Assembly: GCF_001499855.1 (NCBI RefSeq) | Contig: NZ_LQIK01000029.1 | Coordinates: forward strand, 124,001-188,000 | DNA: 64,000 bases | Direction: 5' to 3' | DNA from: Mycobacterium sp. GA-0227b | GTDB taxonomy: Bacteria; Actinomycetota; Actinomycetes; Mycobacteriales; Mycobacteriaceae | Shown: in pieces, positions 10,211 to 19,700 of the stretch | Layout of the letters: each line of letters starts with the position of its first letter | Position numbering within the stretch: position 1 is the first letter of the stretch | Position numbers and translations under genes: made by a program | Notes under the pieces: model-generated | Seen by the model: the letters and a program-made list of their open reading frames with translations, nothing else | What the model was told of the DNA's origin: nothing | The model's database searches: none

Positions 10211-11023
10211 TCAAGCTCTGTCAAGGCCCCACTGCCCGAAGTCGGGCGCAAGGACCTCGTTCTCGTCCACGTGTGTGTCGCCGACGGGAACACCCGGCTC
10301 GGACGGGCCGATCACCACAGCTTGGTAGAGCACCGCCCTGGACTCCCGCTGACCACCAGACCACGCCTTCGTCTGCCAGGCCCACCAGTGGCCCTCGGAG
10401 GTCGAGCGCCCGATCACCTCGTCTTCGATCGCCCACGAACACGCCCGCGAGTGCCCGTAGAGGCCGGTGCGATGTGCGCCGAGCACCGAATTGATCCCTC
10501 TGTACCACTCGACCGCCACACTGTCCCAGGTGTCGCGGTCGATATCCTCATCGACGCTGAAGAAGATCGGCGCCGAATCCGGACCTCCGGCGGCACCGTG
10601 CAGACGGAGCGCTGTCTGGGCGTCCGCCACGCCGCCCTCGTACCCGCGGGTGTAGTCCGACGGGGTCGGCCAACCCGGCTTGCCGTACTGATAGCAGCTG
10701 ACGACGTGAAGTCCCTCCGCACGCAGCGAATCGGCATATTCGCGGGTGACGGGTTTGAAGTCGAAGTCCGCACCCGGCCGCAGTTCGGACACGTAAACGA
10801 GGGCGCCGTCGAAGCCGGCCGCCTTGAGCTGATCTGCCGGGGCCAACCGCGTCGCAAAATCGGCCAGCCTGAGGGATTCGGCCGACGCCTCCGGCGTACG
10901 AATGGCCGCCCCCGCGGTCCCGAGAACCAACAGAGCAGGCGCGGAGACGGCGTACCTGAGGACTTCGCGACGTGAACGAGACGGCCCTCCGCCGCGACCA
11001 GGTGTCGCCGGGGAGTCGTGCAC
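10211..11023 (-). CDS. Tat-exported DUF1906 glycoside-hydrolase-like protein (Rv2525c-like)
   Basis: About 270 residues from a GTG at 11023; the reading frame stays open further upstream, so the start is uncertain. SRREVLRYAVSAPALLVLG is a classic twin-arginine signal followed by an ASA cleavage region. The mature part contains SCYQYGK, an acidic strand end FFSVDEDID, TGLYGHS and WAWQTK, and ends VDENEVLAPDFGQWG. This matches DUF1906, a TIM-barrel related to GH25 lysozymes, and resembles M. tuberculosis Rv2525c, a known Tat substrate tied to cell-wall phenotypes. The SVDED acidic cluster occupies the place of GH25 active-site acids. It faces away from the next gene and lies 150 bp upstream of ponA2 on the same strand, consistent with an envelope role. 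Confidence 0.85.
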   Translation of the reverse strand: MHDSPATPGRGGGPSRSRREVLRYAVSAPALLVLGTAGAAIRTPEASAESLRLADFATRLAPADQLKAAGFDGALVYVSELRPGADFDFKPVTREYADSLRAEGLHVVSCYQYGKPGWPTPSDYTRGYEGGVADAQTALRLHGAAGGPDSAPIFFSVDEDIDRDTWDSVAVEWYRGINSVLGAHRTGLYGHSRACSWAIEDEVIGRSTSEGHWWAWQTKAWSGGQRESRAVLYQAVVIGPSEPGVPVGDTHVDENEVLAPDFGQWGLDRA

Positions 11024-11206
11024 GGCGCGATGGTAACAACACGGTGGCTGCCCGGGATGCCGGTTGGCGGATTCCCACCCGGGCACGAAACACCGGGCGG
11101 CGCGGTTCGGATTCGGTTCTGAAGCGGTTGCCTTCGCCCTATGCTGATGGCAATCACGAGGCTGGTAGCGATGTCGTGGCACGCACGTTCGACCGACAAG
11201 GTGGTC

Positions 11207-12793
11207 ATGTCAGCAGACCGACTCGCCCGGTTCGGTCGGTCATCTGTGCGGAGGGCCATTGTGGTGGCAGCCGTCCTGCTCACCGCCGCAGCGCCTTCCG
11301 CGTGCGGCCGGTCGGAGCCACCGGCCGCAACCGATAACCACTCCACGACGGTCATCAGTCCACGACCGTCGCCGACGCCGGCTGCGGTTCCCACGCCGGA
11401 CTTCTCGGCAGTTTCGGTCCTGATGCACAACGCGGTCGCCGCCCACAGGATGCCGGGCGCCGTGGTGGCGGTGGGGCATGGCGGCAGGCTCGTCTTGCAC
11501 CAGGCGTACGGCTCGCGCAAGCTTGCCGGTGAACCGGGGCTGGACGGAGCGCCCGCACCTGCCGAGCCGATGACCGAGGACACGATTTTCGACCTCGCGT
11601 CTTTGACCAAATGCCTTGCAACGGCGACTGCCGTCATGCAGCTGTACGAACAAGGCAAGGTTGGGTTCGATGAGCCCGTCCAGACGTATCTGCCCGGCTT
11701 CAACGAGGCGAACGACCCTCAGCGCGCGCGGGTCACGGTTCGCATGCTGCTCACGCACACGTCGGGCATCGCGGGCGATATCGATTTGAGAGACCCGTGG
11801 GGGCTCGACGGAGCCGACAAGTCAGAAGGTCTTCGTCGTGCGCTCACCACACCGCTGCAGTCGATGCCCGGCGAGGTGTTTCGCTACTCCGATATCAACT
11901 TCATTCTCCTCGGCGCGCTGATCGAACAGGTCACCGGTGAGGCGGAAGACGTCTACGTTCACCGCAATGTGTTTGTGCCGCTTGGCATGAGCGACACTCG
12001 CTACCTTCCCCCCGCCAAAGCATGTGGCCCGCACGAGATCAGAGGAGCTGCGATTGCATGGGCCCCCGCGGCCGAACCCCGCATACCAGCCGCTTGTCCC
12101 GCGGGCACCTGGAGCACCGGCCTTCTGCCGCGTATCGCACCGACAGCACTGGATGAGGAGAGCAGAGCCGACCCGAGCAAAAATCCAGATATCAATCGCC
12201 TGCTACGCGGCACCGTCCACGATCCGACGGCGCGCCGCATGGGCGGAGTGGCCGGGCATGCCGGTGTGTTCTCGACGGCGCGGGATCTGAGCATCTACGC
12301 ACAGGCTCTGCTCGACCGGTTGGCGGGCCGCCCAAGCAAGTTTCCGCTGAAGCAGGCGACCCTGAAGTTGATGACCACTCCCGAGCAGCCGGGGCATGCA
12401 TCTCAGCAACTCGAAGCGGCGAACGACGCCGCTCGAAGAGCCGTTCTCGAGGCATCGAACTCGAATTCAGCGGTGCCTGAGCCGTATCCGGCGATCATGG
12501 GCCAAGATTTGCGCGGCTTCGGCTGGGACATCGACACCGGTCATTCCAGGCCGCGGGGCTTGGTCTTTCCCGTCGGTAGCTTCGGTCACACGGGATTCAC
12601 CGGAACCTCTATCTGGATGGACCCGGGATCGAACACCTACGTCATCCTTCTCACGAACGCCATCCATATTCGCGGCAGTCGACCGGTTTCGGACCTGCAA
12701 GGCCAACTCGCCACGGTAGCCGCGCAAACCCTCGGCCTTTACGGCAGCACACCACCGGCTACGCCTTCGCCGCCTGCCCCCAGGCCACGCTGA
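11207..12793 (+). CDS. serine beta-lactamase-like hydrolase, probable lipoprotein
   Basis: About 528 residues from ATG 11207, chosen because AAGGTGG lies just upstream and a good signal peptide follows (RRAIVVAAVLLTAAAPSAC); in-frame ATGs at 11141, 11147 and 11171 would add up to 22 residues. C33 is a possible lipidation site, although PSAC is not a canonical lipobox. The class C beta-lactamase/esterase signature is present: S132-L-T-K135, Y227-S-D in RYSDINFILLGALIEQ, and a C-terminal HTG near residue 459 (GHTGFTGTS). A Pro/Thr-rich linker follows the signal. The family includes DD-peptidases, esterases and beta-lactamase-like proteins, so the substrate is open. It probably acts in the periplasm. 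The next gene begins 15 bp downstream. Confidence 0.85.
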   Translation: MSADRLARFGRSSVRRAIVVAAVLLTAAAPSACGRSEPPAATDNHSTTVISPRPSPTPAAVPTPDFSAVSVLMHNAVAAHRMPGAVVAVGHGGRLVLHQAYGSRKLAGEPGLDGAPAPAEPMTEDTIFDLASLTKCLATATAVMQLYEQGKVGFDEPVQTYLPGFNEANDPQRARVTVRMLLTHTSGIAGDIDLRDPWGLDGADKSEGLRRALTTPLQSMPGEVFRYSDINFILLGALIEQVTGEAEDVYVHRNVFVPLGMSDTRYLPPAKACGPHEIRGAAIAWAPAAEPRIPAACPAGTWSTGLLPRIAPTALDEESRADPSKNPDINRLLRGTVHDPTARRMGGVAGHAGVFSTARDLSIYAQALLDRLAGRPSKFPLKQATLKLMTTPEQPGHASQQLEAANDAARRAVLEASNSNSAVPEPYPAIMGQDLRGFGWDIDTGHSRPRGLVFPVGSFGHTGFTGTSIWMDPGSNTYVILLTNAIHIRGSRPVSDLQGQLATVAAQTLGLYGSTPPATPSPPAPRPR

Positions 12794-12808
12794 AAGACGG
12801 AGTGTCGG

Positions 12809-13537
12809 ATGTTGCACGCAGAACGTGAATTCGCGGCGTATGGGCCGTCGCATCTGGTCGTGCTCGCGGTGTTCGCCATAGGCGCTGCGCTTCTGGTCTG
12901 GATTGGACGCCGGCAGAGCGAAGCCCAGGCCCGGGTGTTCGGCCGAATCTTCGCGCTCCTGATCCTGGCGGCCTTCTTGGTGGCGTTGGTCTACAAACTG
13001 ATCCGGCCAGATGTCCAGACCTCGGTGCCGATCCAGCTGTGTGACATCGCGGAATTGACGGCCGCCTACGCGCTTTGGTCGCAACGGCATTGGGCGTTCG
13101 CGCTCACGTACTACTGGTGCCTGGTGCTGAGCTCGCAGGCGTTGATCACACCTGACGTGGGCACACCGGAAGAGGGTGCGCCGGATTTTCCCCACCACCT
13201 GTTCGTCACGTTCTTCGTGCTTCACGTCTTCGCCGTGTGGGCGGCCATCTACCTCACCTGGGGCAGAGGCATGCGTCCACGTTGGCGCAGTTACCGTTTC
13301 GTGGTCGTCGTCACGCTGGTATGGGCAGCTTCGACGTTCGTCTTCAACGCGATCGTCGGGACCAATTACGGCTACCTGAACAGAAAACCACCGACCGCGT
13401 CCTTGTTGGACGTCTTAGGTCCGTGGCCGGTGTATCTGCTGGTCGAAGTAGCGATCGTCCTTATCGTGTGGGCATTGATGACCTGGCCGTGGGAGCGGAT
13501 GCGAAAGAATGCCGCCGAGAGAGCAAGCGTGGCTTGA
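12809..13537 (+). CDS. YwaF/TIGR02206-type integral membrane protein
   Basis: A 242-residue protein with about six to seven hydrophobic segments, starting with HLVVLAVFAIGAALLVW. PIQLCDIAELTAAYALW and GTNYGYLNRKPPTASLLD with GPWPVYLL are the hallmark motifs of the TIGR02206/YwaF family, related to TMEM164. Function is unknown in bacteria. It sits 15 bp after the beta-lactamase-like gene and is probably cotranscribed. Its last 166 bp overlap a possible antisense membrane-protein gene. Confidence 0.82.
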   Translation: MLHAEREFAAYGPSHLVVLAVFAIGAALLVWIGRRQSEAQARVFGRIFALLILAAFLVALVYKLIRPDVQTSVPIQLCDIAELTAAYALWSQRHWAFALTYYWCLVLSSQALITPDVGTPEEGAPDFPHHLFVTFFVLHVFAVWAAIYLTWGRGMRPRWRSYRFVVVVTLVWAASTFVFNAIVGTNYGYLNRKPPTASLLDVLGPWPVYLLVEVAIVLIVWALMTWPWERMRKNAAERASVA

Positions 13538-13773
13538 GTCATGCAGCGGCCCCCGGGCCCACGCAAGGCCGCCTTCAACAGATTGCCGATCCTGACCCGC
13601 CTGCGCAGTGTCACGCCCGCCACGAATCCACAAAGCGCGCCCAGGAGAAAGACGTTCCGCGTGCGTCGCTTGTTACGGCGCACCGCAGCCGATGCGGTGA
13701 ACCCACAGAGCGCGGCGACGATGGCGACCGCCAGCAGCAGGGCCGTTGAATGTGGCGGTCCGAACGAACCCAT
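13372..13773 (-). CDS. possible small membrane protein, antisense-overlapping its neighbour
   Basis: A 133-residue frame from ATG 13773, preceded by GGAAGG at six-base spacing, which favours real translation. The first 60 residues hold two hydrophobic segments (ALLLAVAIVAALCGFTAS and VFLLGALCGFVAGVTL) separated by an Arg/Lys-rich loop, a plausible small membrane hairpin. The C-terminal half lies opposite the end of the YwaF-like gene and looks like low-information sequence. I recognise no family. It may be shorter in relatives, or a fortuitous frame. Confidence 0.42.
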   Translation of the reverse strand: MGSFGPPHSTALLLAVAIVAALCGFTASAAVRRNKRRTRNVFLLGALCGFVAGVTLRRRVRIGNLLKAALRGPGGRCMTQATLALSAAFFRIRSHGQVINAHTIRTIATSTSRYTGHGPKTSNKDAVGGFLFR

Positions 13774-13900
13774 GAACAACCTTCCGGGCCGTCGTCTGAT
13801 CGAGCCGCTGGCCCGATCAAATCACCTTCATCGCCGGCTGGGGATGGGCGTTGGCTGTTCGTGACCAAAGCGAGTGAGAAGTGTTAGCGGCGCAGTCGCG

Positions 13901-14665
13901 CTATGTGATCGTCACACCGCCGTCGACAACGATGGTTTGACCGGTGACATAGCCACTGGCGTCAGAGGCGAGCCAAACCACCGTCGCCGACAGTTCATGC
14001 GGCTCACCGACCCGGTTGAACACCACGCGGCTGGACACTGTGCGTTCCAGGTATCCCGGCGCATATTCGTCGGTCATCTCGGATTTGAAGAAGCCTGGGG
14101 CCAGGGCGTTGACACGGATGCCTTTTCGTCCGCCCCACTGCTGGGCGAGGTCGCGGGTGAGCCCGAGAACCGCGGCCTTGCTTGCGCTGTAGGCCGCCTG
14201 TGGCAGCCCGGCGGTGGTAAGACCCAAGACACTCGAGACGTTGATGATCGAACTGCCCGGCGCCATCACCCGCCCGCATGCTTGAGCGGCCCAATACGAG
14301 CCGTTCAGGTTGACGTCGATGACAGTGCGGAACTCTTCGGCAGTCTCCTTGACAGCGGGTACCGCGGTGCCGACGCCGGCGTTGTTGACCAGGACGTCGA
14401 CACGACCGAACTCCTGCATCGCCGCATCGACGAGCGCGGCGCACTGGTCGGGATCCGCCACGTCGGTCTGGACGCTGAGCGAACGCCGACCGGCTGCGCG
14501 GACGAGTTCAGCTGTCGCATCAAGCTTTTCGATGCGCCGGGCGGCCAGCACCACATCGGCGCCGGCTTGGGCGCACGCCTCGGCGAACGAGACGCCGAGG
14601 CCGGACGATGCGCCGGTGATGACGACGACTTTGTCGTCGAGTCGGAAGTGGTCCAGAATCGTCAT
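13901..14665 (-). CDS. short-chain dehydrogenase/reductase
   Basis: A 254-residue classical SDR from ATG 14665, with AGGAG ten bases upstream. The cofactor motif TGASSGLG is at 17-24, NNAG at 94-97, and the catalytic Y159 and K163 in YSASK. The C-terminus GQTIVVDGGVTIT is typical. AARR after the second strand suggests NADP preference. The protein resembles 3-oxoacyl-ACP-reductase-like SDRs; the substrate cannot be read from the sequence. It probably acts as a cytosolic tetramer. It follows a terminator-like hairpin downstream of the small membrane gene at 14891, so it may have its own promoter. Confidence 0.9.
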   Translation of the reverse strand: MTILDHFRLDDKVVVITGASSGLGVSFAEACAQAGADVVLAARRIEKLDATAELVRAAGRRSLSVQTDVADPDQCAALVDAAMQEFGRVDVLVNNAGVGTAVPAVKETAEEFRTVIDVNLNGSYWAAQACGRVMAPGSSIINVSSVLGLTTAGLPQAAYSASKAAVLGLTRDLAQQWGGRKGIRVNALAPGFFKSEMTDEYAPGYLERTVSSRVVFNRVGEPHELSATVVWLASDASGYVTGQTIVVDGGVTIT

Positions 14666-14844
14666 CTCCGACGGTCTCCTGATCTGTCGTGGTCGGCTCC
14701 GATCGGACAACCGTAGTGCGTCAGGATGGTGGCGTTGGCAGGGCGGTAGGGCAGCCCCAGTGGAGAGGGTGCCGGTGCCGATGCCGACCAGACGTGAATT
14801 GTCTCGAAATCCGTTGATAAGCGGACACTTTGCGTCTCCTCACG

Positions 14845-14878
14845 CGAAGGGGACGCGGCGATGGCTGCGTCCCCTTCG
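14845..14878. terminator. strong hairpin, probable terminator of the small membrane gene
   Basis: A perfect 12-base inverted repeat, CGAAGGGGACGC / GCGTCCCCTTCG, with a 10-base loop, begins 12 bp downstream of the 14891-15154 stop on the minus strand. There is no U-tract, as is usual for mycobacterial intrinsic terminators. The flank holds ACTTTGCGTCTCCTC, which resembles the TTTGCGTCTGCTC arm of the hairpin at 50023-50078. Confidence 0.6.
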
Positions 14879-14890
14879 GTTCGGTCGCGG

Positions 14891-15154
14891 TCAGGGTTGC
14901 TTGGCGTAGCGAAGTAGAAAGGCGGCGGCCACAACCCCTGCGGCGGTGCCGAACACGACCCACAGCAGGAGCGGGACGATCAACGAAACCGGCGACCACC
15001 CGACGCTGGAGAACGTCGCGGCCGTGTAGAACAGCCAGAAGACCCGGTAGAAGGACCAGAGCGCGGTCAGGCCTGCGGAGATACCGATGACAAGGCTGTA
15101 CGTGCGGTCGATTCGGTTGATCTGTTCCTGGAGGCGGGCGGGCACGATGTTCAT
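14891..15154 (-). CDS. small two-helix membrane protein
   Basis: An 87-residue protein with an AGAAGGA ribosome-binding site seven bases before its ATG. An amphipathic N-terminus (LQEQINRIDRTY) is followed by two hydrophobic stretches at about 20-43 and 55-80. I recognise no family. It may interact with envelope proteins, but nothing in the context says so. A stable hairpin follows its stop. Confidence 0.7.
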   Translation of the reverse strand: MNIVPARLQEQINRIDRTYSLVIGISAGLTALWSFYRVFWLFYTAATFSSVGWSPVSLIVPLLLWVVFGTAAGVVAAAFLLRYAKQP

Positions 15155-15259
15155 TGCTGATCCTTCTCGTCATCACGGCGCCCGGGTGGCGTCGTCGTGA
15201 CAGAAGTACATCCAGCGGAAGTGGCTACCGATCCCAAAGTTCTCCGGCGGTCGCCTTGG

Positions 15260-16105
15260 TCAGAATCTCGCGACCGCGCCGGCGTCGACGGGCAGCGCCG
15301 CCCCGGTGATGTACTGCGCTTCATCGGAAGCCAGGAACAGCACGGCGTTGCTCACGGCGCTCGCCTCGATCACCGGCTTCGGCAGCAGATGGAAGTGACC
15401 GATCACCTGCGTGGCGTCCTCCATCGTCGGATCGGTGAGGTCCGGTCGCACCGTGCGACGGAAGTGGTCGTTGTCGATCATCGGCGTCAGAATGTTGCCG
15501 GGATGAATCGAGTTGACCCTGATCCATTGTGGCGCAAGCTCATTGGCGAGGGAGTTCATCAAACCGACCACGGCGTGTTTCGCGGATGCGTAATGGGCCA
15601 TGTAGCCGCCGCCGCGCAAGCCCAACATCGAGCTGACCAAGATGATCGATCCACCGCCGTTGGTCATGTGCCGTAAGGCCGCCGCCACGGTGTGCCAGAC
15701 GCCGGTCACGTTGATGTCGAGCATCGTCTGCCATGCGGACTCTTCGATCATCGCGGCAGGGGCCGGACTGGCACTGATGCCGGCATTGGCCACCACGATG
15801 TCGAGCGGGCCGATTTCACTGACTCCGCGGTCGACGGCCGAGCGGAGGCTTGCCAGATCGCGTACGTCGGCTTTGGCGGTCACGATGCGCCGTCCCGACT
15901 TCTCGACCAGTGCCGCGGTTTCGTCCAGGTCCGCCTCGGAGGGCCCGGGGTATCCGGCAGCGTCGATGTCCTCGCATACGTCGACCGCGACGATGTCGGC
16001 GCCTTCCTCGGCGAGCCGGATCGCATGTTCGCGGCCCTGACCACGCGCCGCGCCGGTGATGAAGGCGACCTTGCCGGCGACTCTGCCGACCTTCTCGTCT
16101 GCCAT
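15260..16105 (-). CDS. mycofactocin-coupled SDR family oxidoreductase
   Basis: A 281-residue SDR with TGAARGQGREHA at 17-28, followed by the characteristic insertion after strand two (DVCEDIDAAGYPGPSEADLD, about 42-61), and Y172/K176 in YASAK. Such an insertion is the mark of the TIGR03971 group, whose NAD is held tightly and is thought to be reoxidised by mycofactocin instead of exchanging freely. The likely role is oxidation of a secondary alcohol or carveol/steroid-like substrate in the cytosol. It is the first gene of its own unit. The two upstream minus-strand genes are tens of bases away and seem unrelated. Confidence 0.9.
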   Translation of the reverse strand: MADEKVGRVAGKVAFITGAARGQGREHAIRLAEEGADIVAVDVCEDIDAAGYPGPSEADLDETAALVEKSGRRIVTAKADVRDLASLRSAVDRGVSEIGPLDIVVANAGISASPAPAAMIEESAWQTMLDINVTGVWHTVAAALRHMTNGGGSIILVSSMLGLRGGGYMAHYASAKHAVVGLMNSLANELAPQWIRVNSIHPGNILTPMIDNDHFRRTVRPDLTDPTMEDATQVIGHFHLLPKPVIEASAVSNAVLFLASDEAQYITGAALPVDAGAVARF

Positions 16106-16165
16106 GCGGGCCTTTCACGTTATGCGGGGTAGACGCGAGCCCTGGACGACCCGGCGCGCAGAACG

Positions 16166-16378
16166 CTACACCGCGGTCGAGCTGCTCACCTTGTTCAATT
16201 CGGCTCGCGCATGCCGCTCCACGAACAGCGGGACGAAGTCGCGGATGCGGCTGCCCTCGAAGCGCGCGTGCTGTTCGTGGACGAGCCGCGACACCGCATC
16301 GACGGGAACGCCGGGATAGGTCCCAGTGAGCCGGTCGGCGATCTGCTCCAGGATCTGCTGTTCACTCAACTCGATCAC
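16166..16378 (-). CDS. three-helix bundle dimerization domain protein
   Basis: A 70-residue helical protein with EQQILEQIADRLTGTYP, VSRLVHEQHARFE and RIRDFVPLFVERHARAEL. This pattern matches the small actinobacterial three-helix bundle dimerization family that often accompanies regulators or stress genes. It contains no catalytic residues or membrane segment. Function is unknown; a protein-protein interaction role is inferred from the family. Confidence 0.72.
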   Translation of the reverse strand: MIELSEQQILEQIADRLTGTYPGVPVDAVSRLVHEQHARFEGSRIRDFVPLFVERHARAELNKVSSSTAV

Positions 16379-16478
16379 TCTGTGATCGTGCGCTTAGCAG
16401 GGCTAATCGGTCAAGCCGCGGCCACATGATTCCCATCACGACGAGGACGGCAAGATTGTCGCTCGTCCACGCCGTCGG

Positions 16479-16751
16479 CTACACGTCCTCCAAGGCCTCG
16501 CCGATCTCCTGCGCGACGCGGCTGTGTTCGTTCTGCAGAAGCACGTGGCCCGCGGCCAACGCCAAAGCGACTGGCCACTCGATGATTTCCACTGCCGCGA
16601 GCGCTCCCAGTGCCCCGTAGAACGCGAGCTGTTCGGGTCGCGGGATGCGAACCCGACCGACGATCGGCAAATCCACCGAGAACGTCTGAGCGTGACGGAC
16701 CCGCTCGACGGCGTCGCGGTGGGTCGCGGCGTTTCGTGAGGATTCGGCCAT
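16479..16751 (-). CDS. small membrane protein with EWP motif, downstream of ctpI
   Basis: A 90-residue protein with a basic N-terminus, RVRIPRPEQLAFYGALGALAAVEIIEWPVALALAAGHVLL as one or two hydrophobic segments (the span is about 37-78), and an acidic C-terminal helix. It ends 15 bp before ctpI on the same strand. The segment IIEWPVALALAAGHVLL resembles LVEWPVLLTVGGTALVL in the gene on the other side of ctpI, so the two flanking proteins may be distant paralogues acting with the ATPase. That link is inference. Confidence 0.68.
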   Translation of the reverse strand: MAESSRNAATHRDAVERVRHAQTFSVDLPIVGRVRIPRPEQLAFYGALGALAAVEIIEWPVALALAAGHVLLQNEHSRVAQEIGEALEDV

Positions 16752-16765
16752 TCGTTAACCTCCCG

Positions 16766-19700
16766 TCATGGCGTGTTCGACGTCTGGACGCTCGATGTGC
16801 GGACCGTCGGAGGCGTGTCCACAACCGGTGTGAAAACCTCCTCGGACCCGTTGACCGTCGTCTCCGGCTTGTTCGCGATCCCGCTTCGTGAACTGTATGC
16901 CGTGCTGTGGCGCGTCGGCGTCGTCGAGATCGAGGACTGAACGCGGCGCAGCACCCAGGGTGCACATCCGGCCGCAGCGGTCGCCACGCCCGCCGTGCCG
17001 AGCGCTTGCGTCCAACCCAGCGGGCCCAGCGGTGTGCATCCGAGGACCTGGCTGACGCCCGGCGTACTGATGAGGGCGCCGAGCGTGGCCAACGACCCGA
17101 CCGCGGTCGCCACCACGAGCGGACTGTGCGAATCGATGAGCGTCTGGCCCAACTGCGTCGTCACCAATGCCACCAATGCCACGGTCGAGGCCCGACGCGG
17201 CGCCACGATGAAGCCGCCCATCAGCCATGCCGACGTGGCGGCCGCCGCCGTCGTCGTGCCCCGGATCGCCACCGTGCGCCAGATGGCGGCGTGGTTTGGA
17301 CCGTGACCGTTCTCGCCGTTGGGCCTCGCCGGGCTCACGGCCAGGGCCGCCGCGGGCAGCGCGTCGGTCATCATGTTCACCAGCAGCAACTGGCGGGTGT
17401 TGAGCGGGGACCTTCCGGTCAGCGCCGACCCGACGATAGAAAACGCGACCTCGCCGGCGTTGCCCCCCAACAACACGGACACCGCGGCCTGCACGCGCCG
17501 CCACAGCTGACGTCCCTCGTCGAGCGCATCGAGCAGCGAGCCGATGCGCCCGTCGAGCAGCATCACGTCTGCGGCGGTGCGCGCCGGATCGCTGCCCCTC
17601 GAGGCCACTCCGATCCCGACGGTGGCTGCCCGGATCGCCGCCGCGTCGTTCGCGCCGTCGCCGACCATCGCGCACACCTGGCCGATGCGTTCCAGCGTCT
17701 GCACGACCTGCACCTTGTGCTCGGGCGTCATGCGCGCGAACACCAAGCCGTCGCGCACCGCCCGCTCCTGGCCCCGTCGGGAGAGCGCTTCCCAGTCCCC
17801 GCCGCTGATGACCTGGTCGGCCGTCACCGGCATCCCCAGTTCGGCGGCGATGGCCGTCGCCGTGACCGGATGGTCGCCGGTGATGAGCCTGACCCCGACA
17901 TCCTGCTTCTGCAACGCGGCCAACAACGACGCCGACTCTGCACGAGGGGTATCCGACAGGCCCAGCAGCCCGACGAACTGTAAACCCTTGTCGCAGAGAT
18001 CGATCAGTGCCTCATCGCTTCGCCGGGCCCTTTGTGCCTGTTGCTTTGTCAATGAGCGACGAGCCACGGCGATGACGCGCAGACCCGACCCCGCCATCTG
18101 ATGCACCGTCCGCTTGGCCTTCGGGTCGAGACCGGTGCACGCGGCCAGGACGACCTCCGGGGCGCCCTTGATGGACAGCTCGCTGTCGATGAGCGACGCG
18201 GAGAAGGGCCGGCCCGACCGGAACGGCAGATAGGTCGCGTCCGGATCCGGTCGGTACTGGTCGCCGGCCGCTTCGACGACGGCCGCGTCGGTGGCGTGTT
18301 CATGACGATGGCCGTTTTTCGCCGGAGTGGCGTGCGCCGCGCAATCGAGCACTTGCTCGCGCGTGACGCCGTCGGCGTGGTGTACCTGCGTGACCCGCAG
18401 CCGGTTCTCGCTGAGCGTTCCCGTCTTGTCGAAACAGACGACATCGATGCGGCCCAGCGCCTCCACGGAACGTGGTGTCCGAACAAGCACGCCGGCCCTG
18501 GTGAGCCGGCGTGCAGCCGTCTGCTGCGCCAACGTGGCCACCAGCGGCATGCCCTCCGGCACTGCAGCCACCGCGACGGCCACGCCGCTCGCAACCGCTC
18601 GGCGAAGAGGCACCATGCGCAGCAGTCCGAGCCCGCTGACGAGCGCTCCGCCCGCGAGGCTCAACGGCAGCGCGCGATCGGTCAGGTCACGCAGTTGCGC
18701 CTGCAGGCCGACCGCCGACTTCTCGGCCGACTGAACATGCACCGCCCGGCTTGCTTGCGTTTGGTCGCCGACCGCGGTGACGAGCGCCACCGCCGTTCCC
18801 GCGACCACCGTCGTGCTGCCATGCAGCATGCAGCTGCGTTCGGCCAGCGTGGCGCCCGGTGTGGCGGCGGCCCGTTTCGGCACCGGAAGCGACTCACCGG
18901 TCAGCGACGACTCGTCGAGCTCGGCATCGGTCGCCTCGACGATCCGCGCGTCTGCGGGCACCACCTCCCCGGGTCTGACCTCGATCAGATCGCCCGGTCG
19001 CAATTGCGCCGCATCGATGGTCTCGTAGCCGTCGTCGGTGACGAGCCGGGCCGGCGGTACCTGCACGGCCAGCAGGCGGCTCAACAGCCGTTCGGCCCGA
19101 ACCTGTTGCGAGGCAGCAAGAAGCGAGTTGCCCGCCAACACCGAGCCCACCAAGATCGCGTCAACCGGTGATCCCAGTAGCGCGCTAGCCGCGGATCCGA
19201 CGGCGAGTATCGGTGTCAACGGGTCCGACAACTCCTGGCGCAGCGAAACCGTCAAGTCCCTGGCAAGCCGAAGCGGCGGCCCGGCCACCAGGGGAATCAC
19301 GTTGGCCGACGTGCTGGCGGCAGATGCCACTCGCGACTTACGTTGAGCCGCTTCGCGCTTCGGCTGCGGCAGCGTGTCCCGCACCTCATCGGGGGACATC
19401 GCATGCCACTCGTACACGGTGGCGGGGGTCGGGGTCTGATCGTTGAGGGCGCCCCGCGCGAGCAGGAGACCGGTGGTCAGGCCGGCGGCGGCGCCTGCTG
19501 TCACCGGTCCGGGTCCGCGGCCCCGCACGCCGGGGATCATGAGCAGGGCGCCCAACATGGAGGCGCTGGTCGCGAGTTCCACGCCTCGCTTACTCGCCCG
19601 GCGCGCGGCGGGCAGGGCATGCATGACCCGCCACACGGCGTCGAGGTCGGGGGCGAGCAGATCGGCGTGCCACGGGGGCGGACCGTCGTCGGGGATCAAC

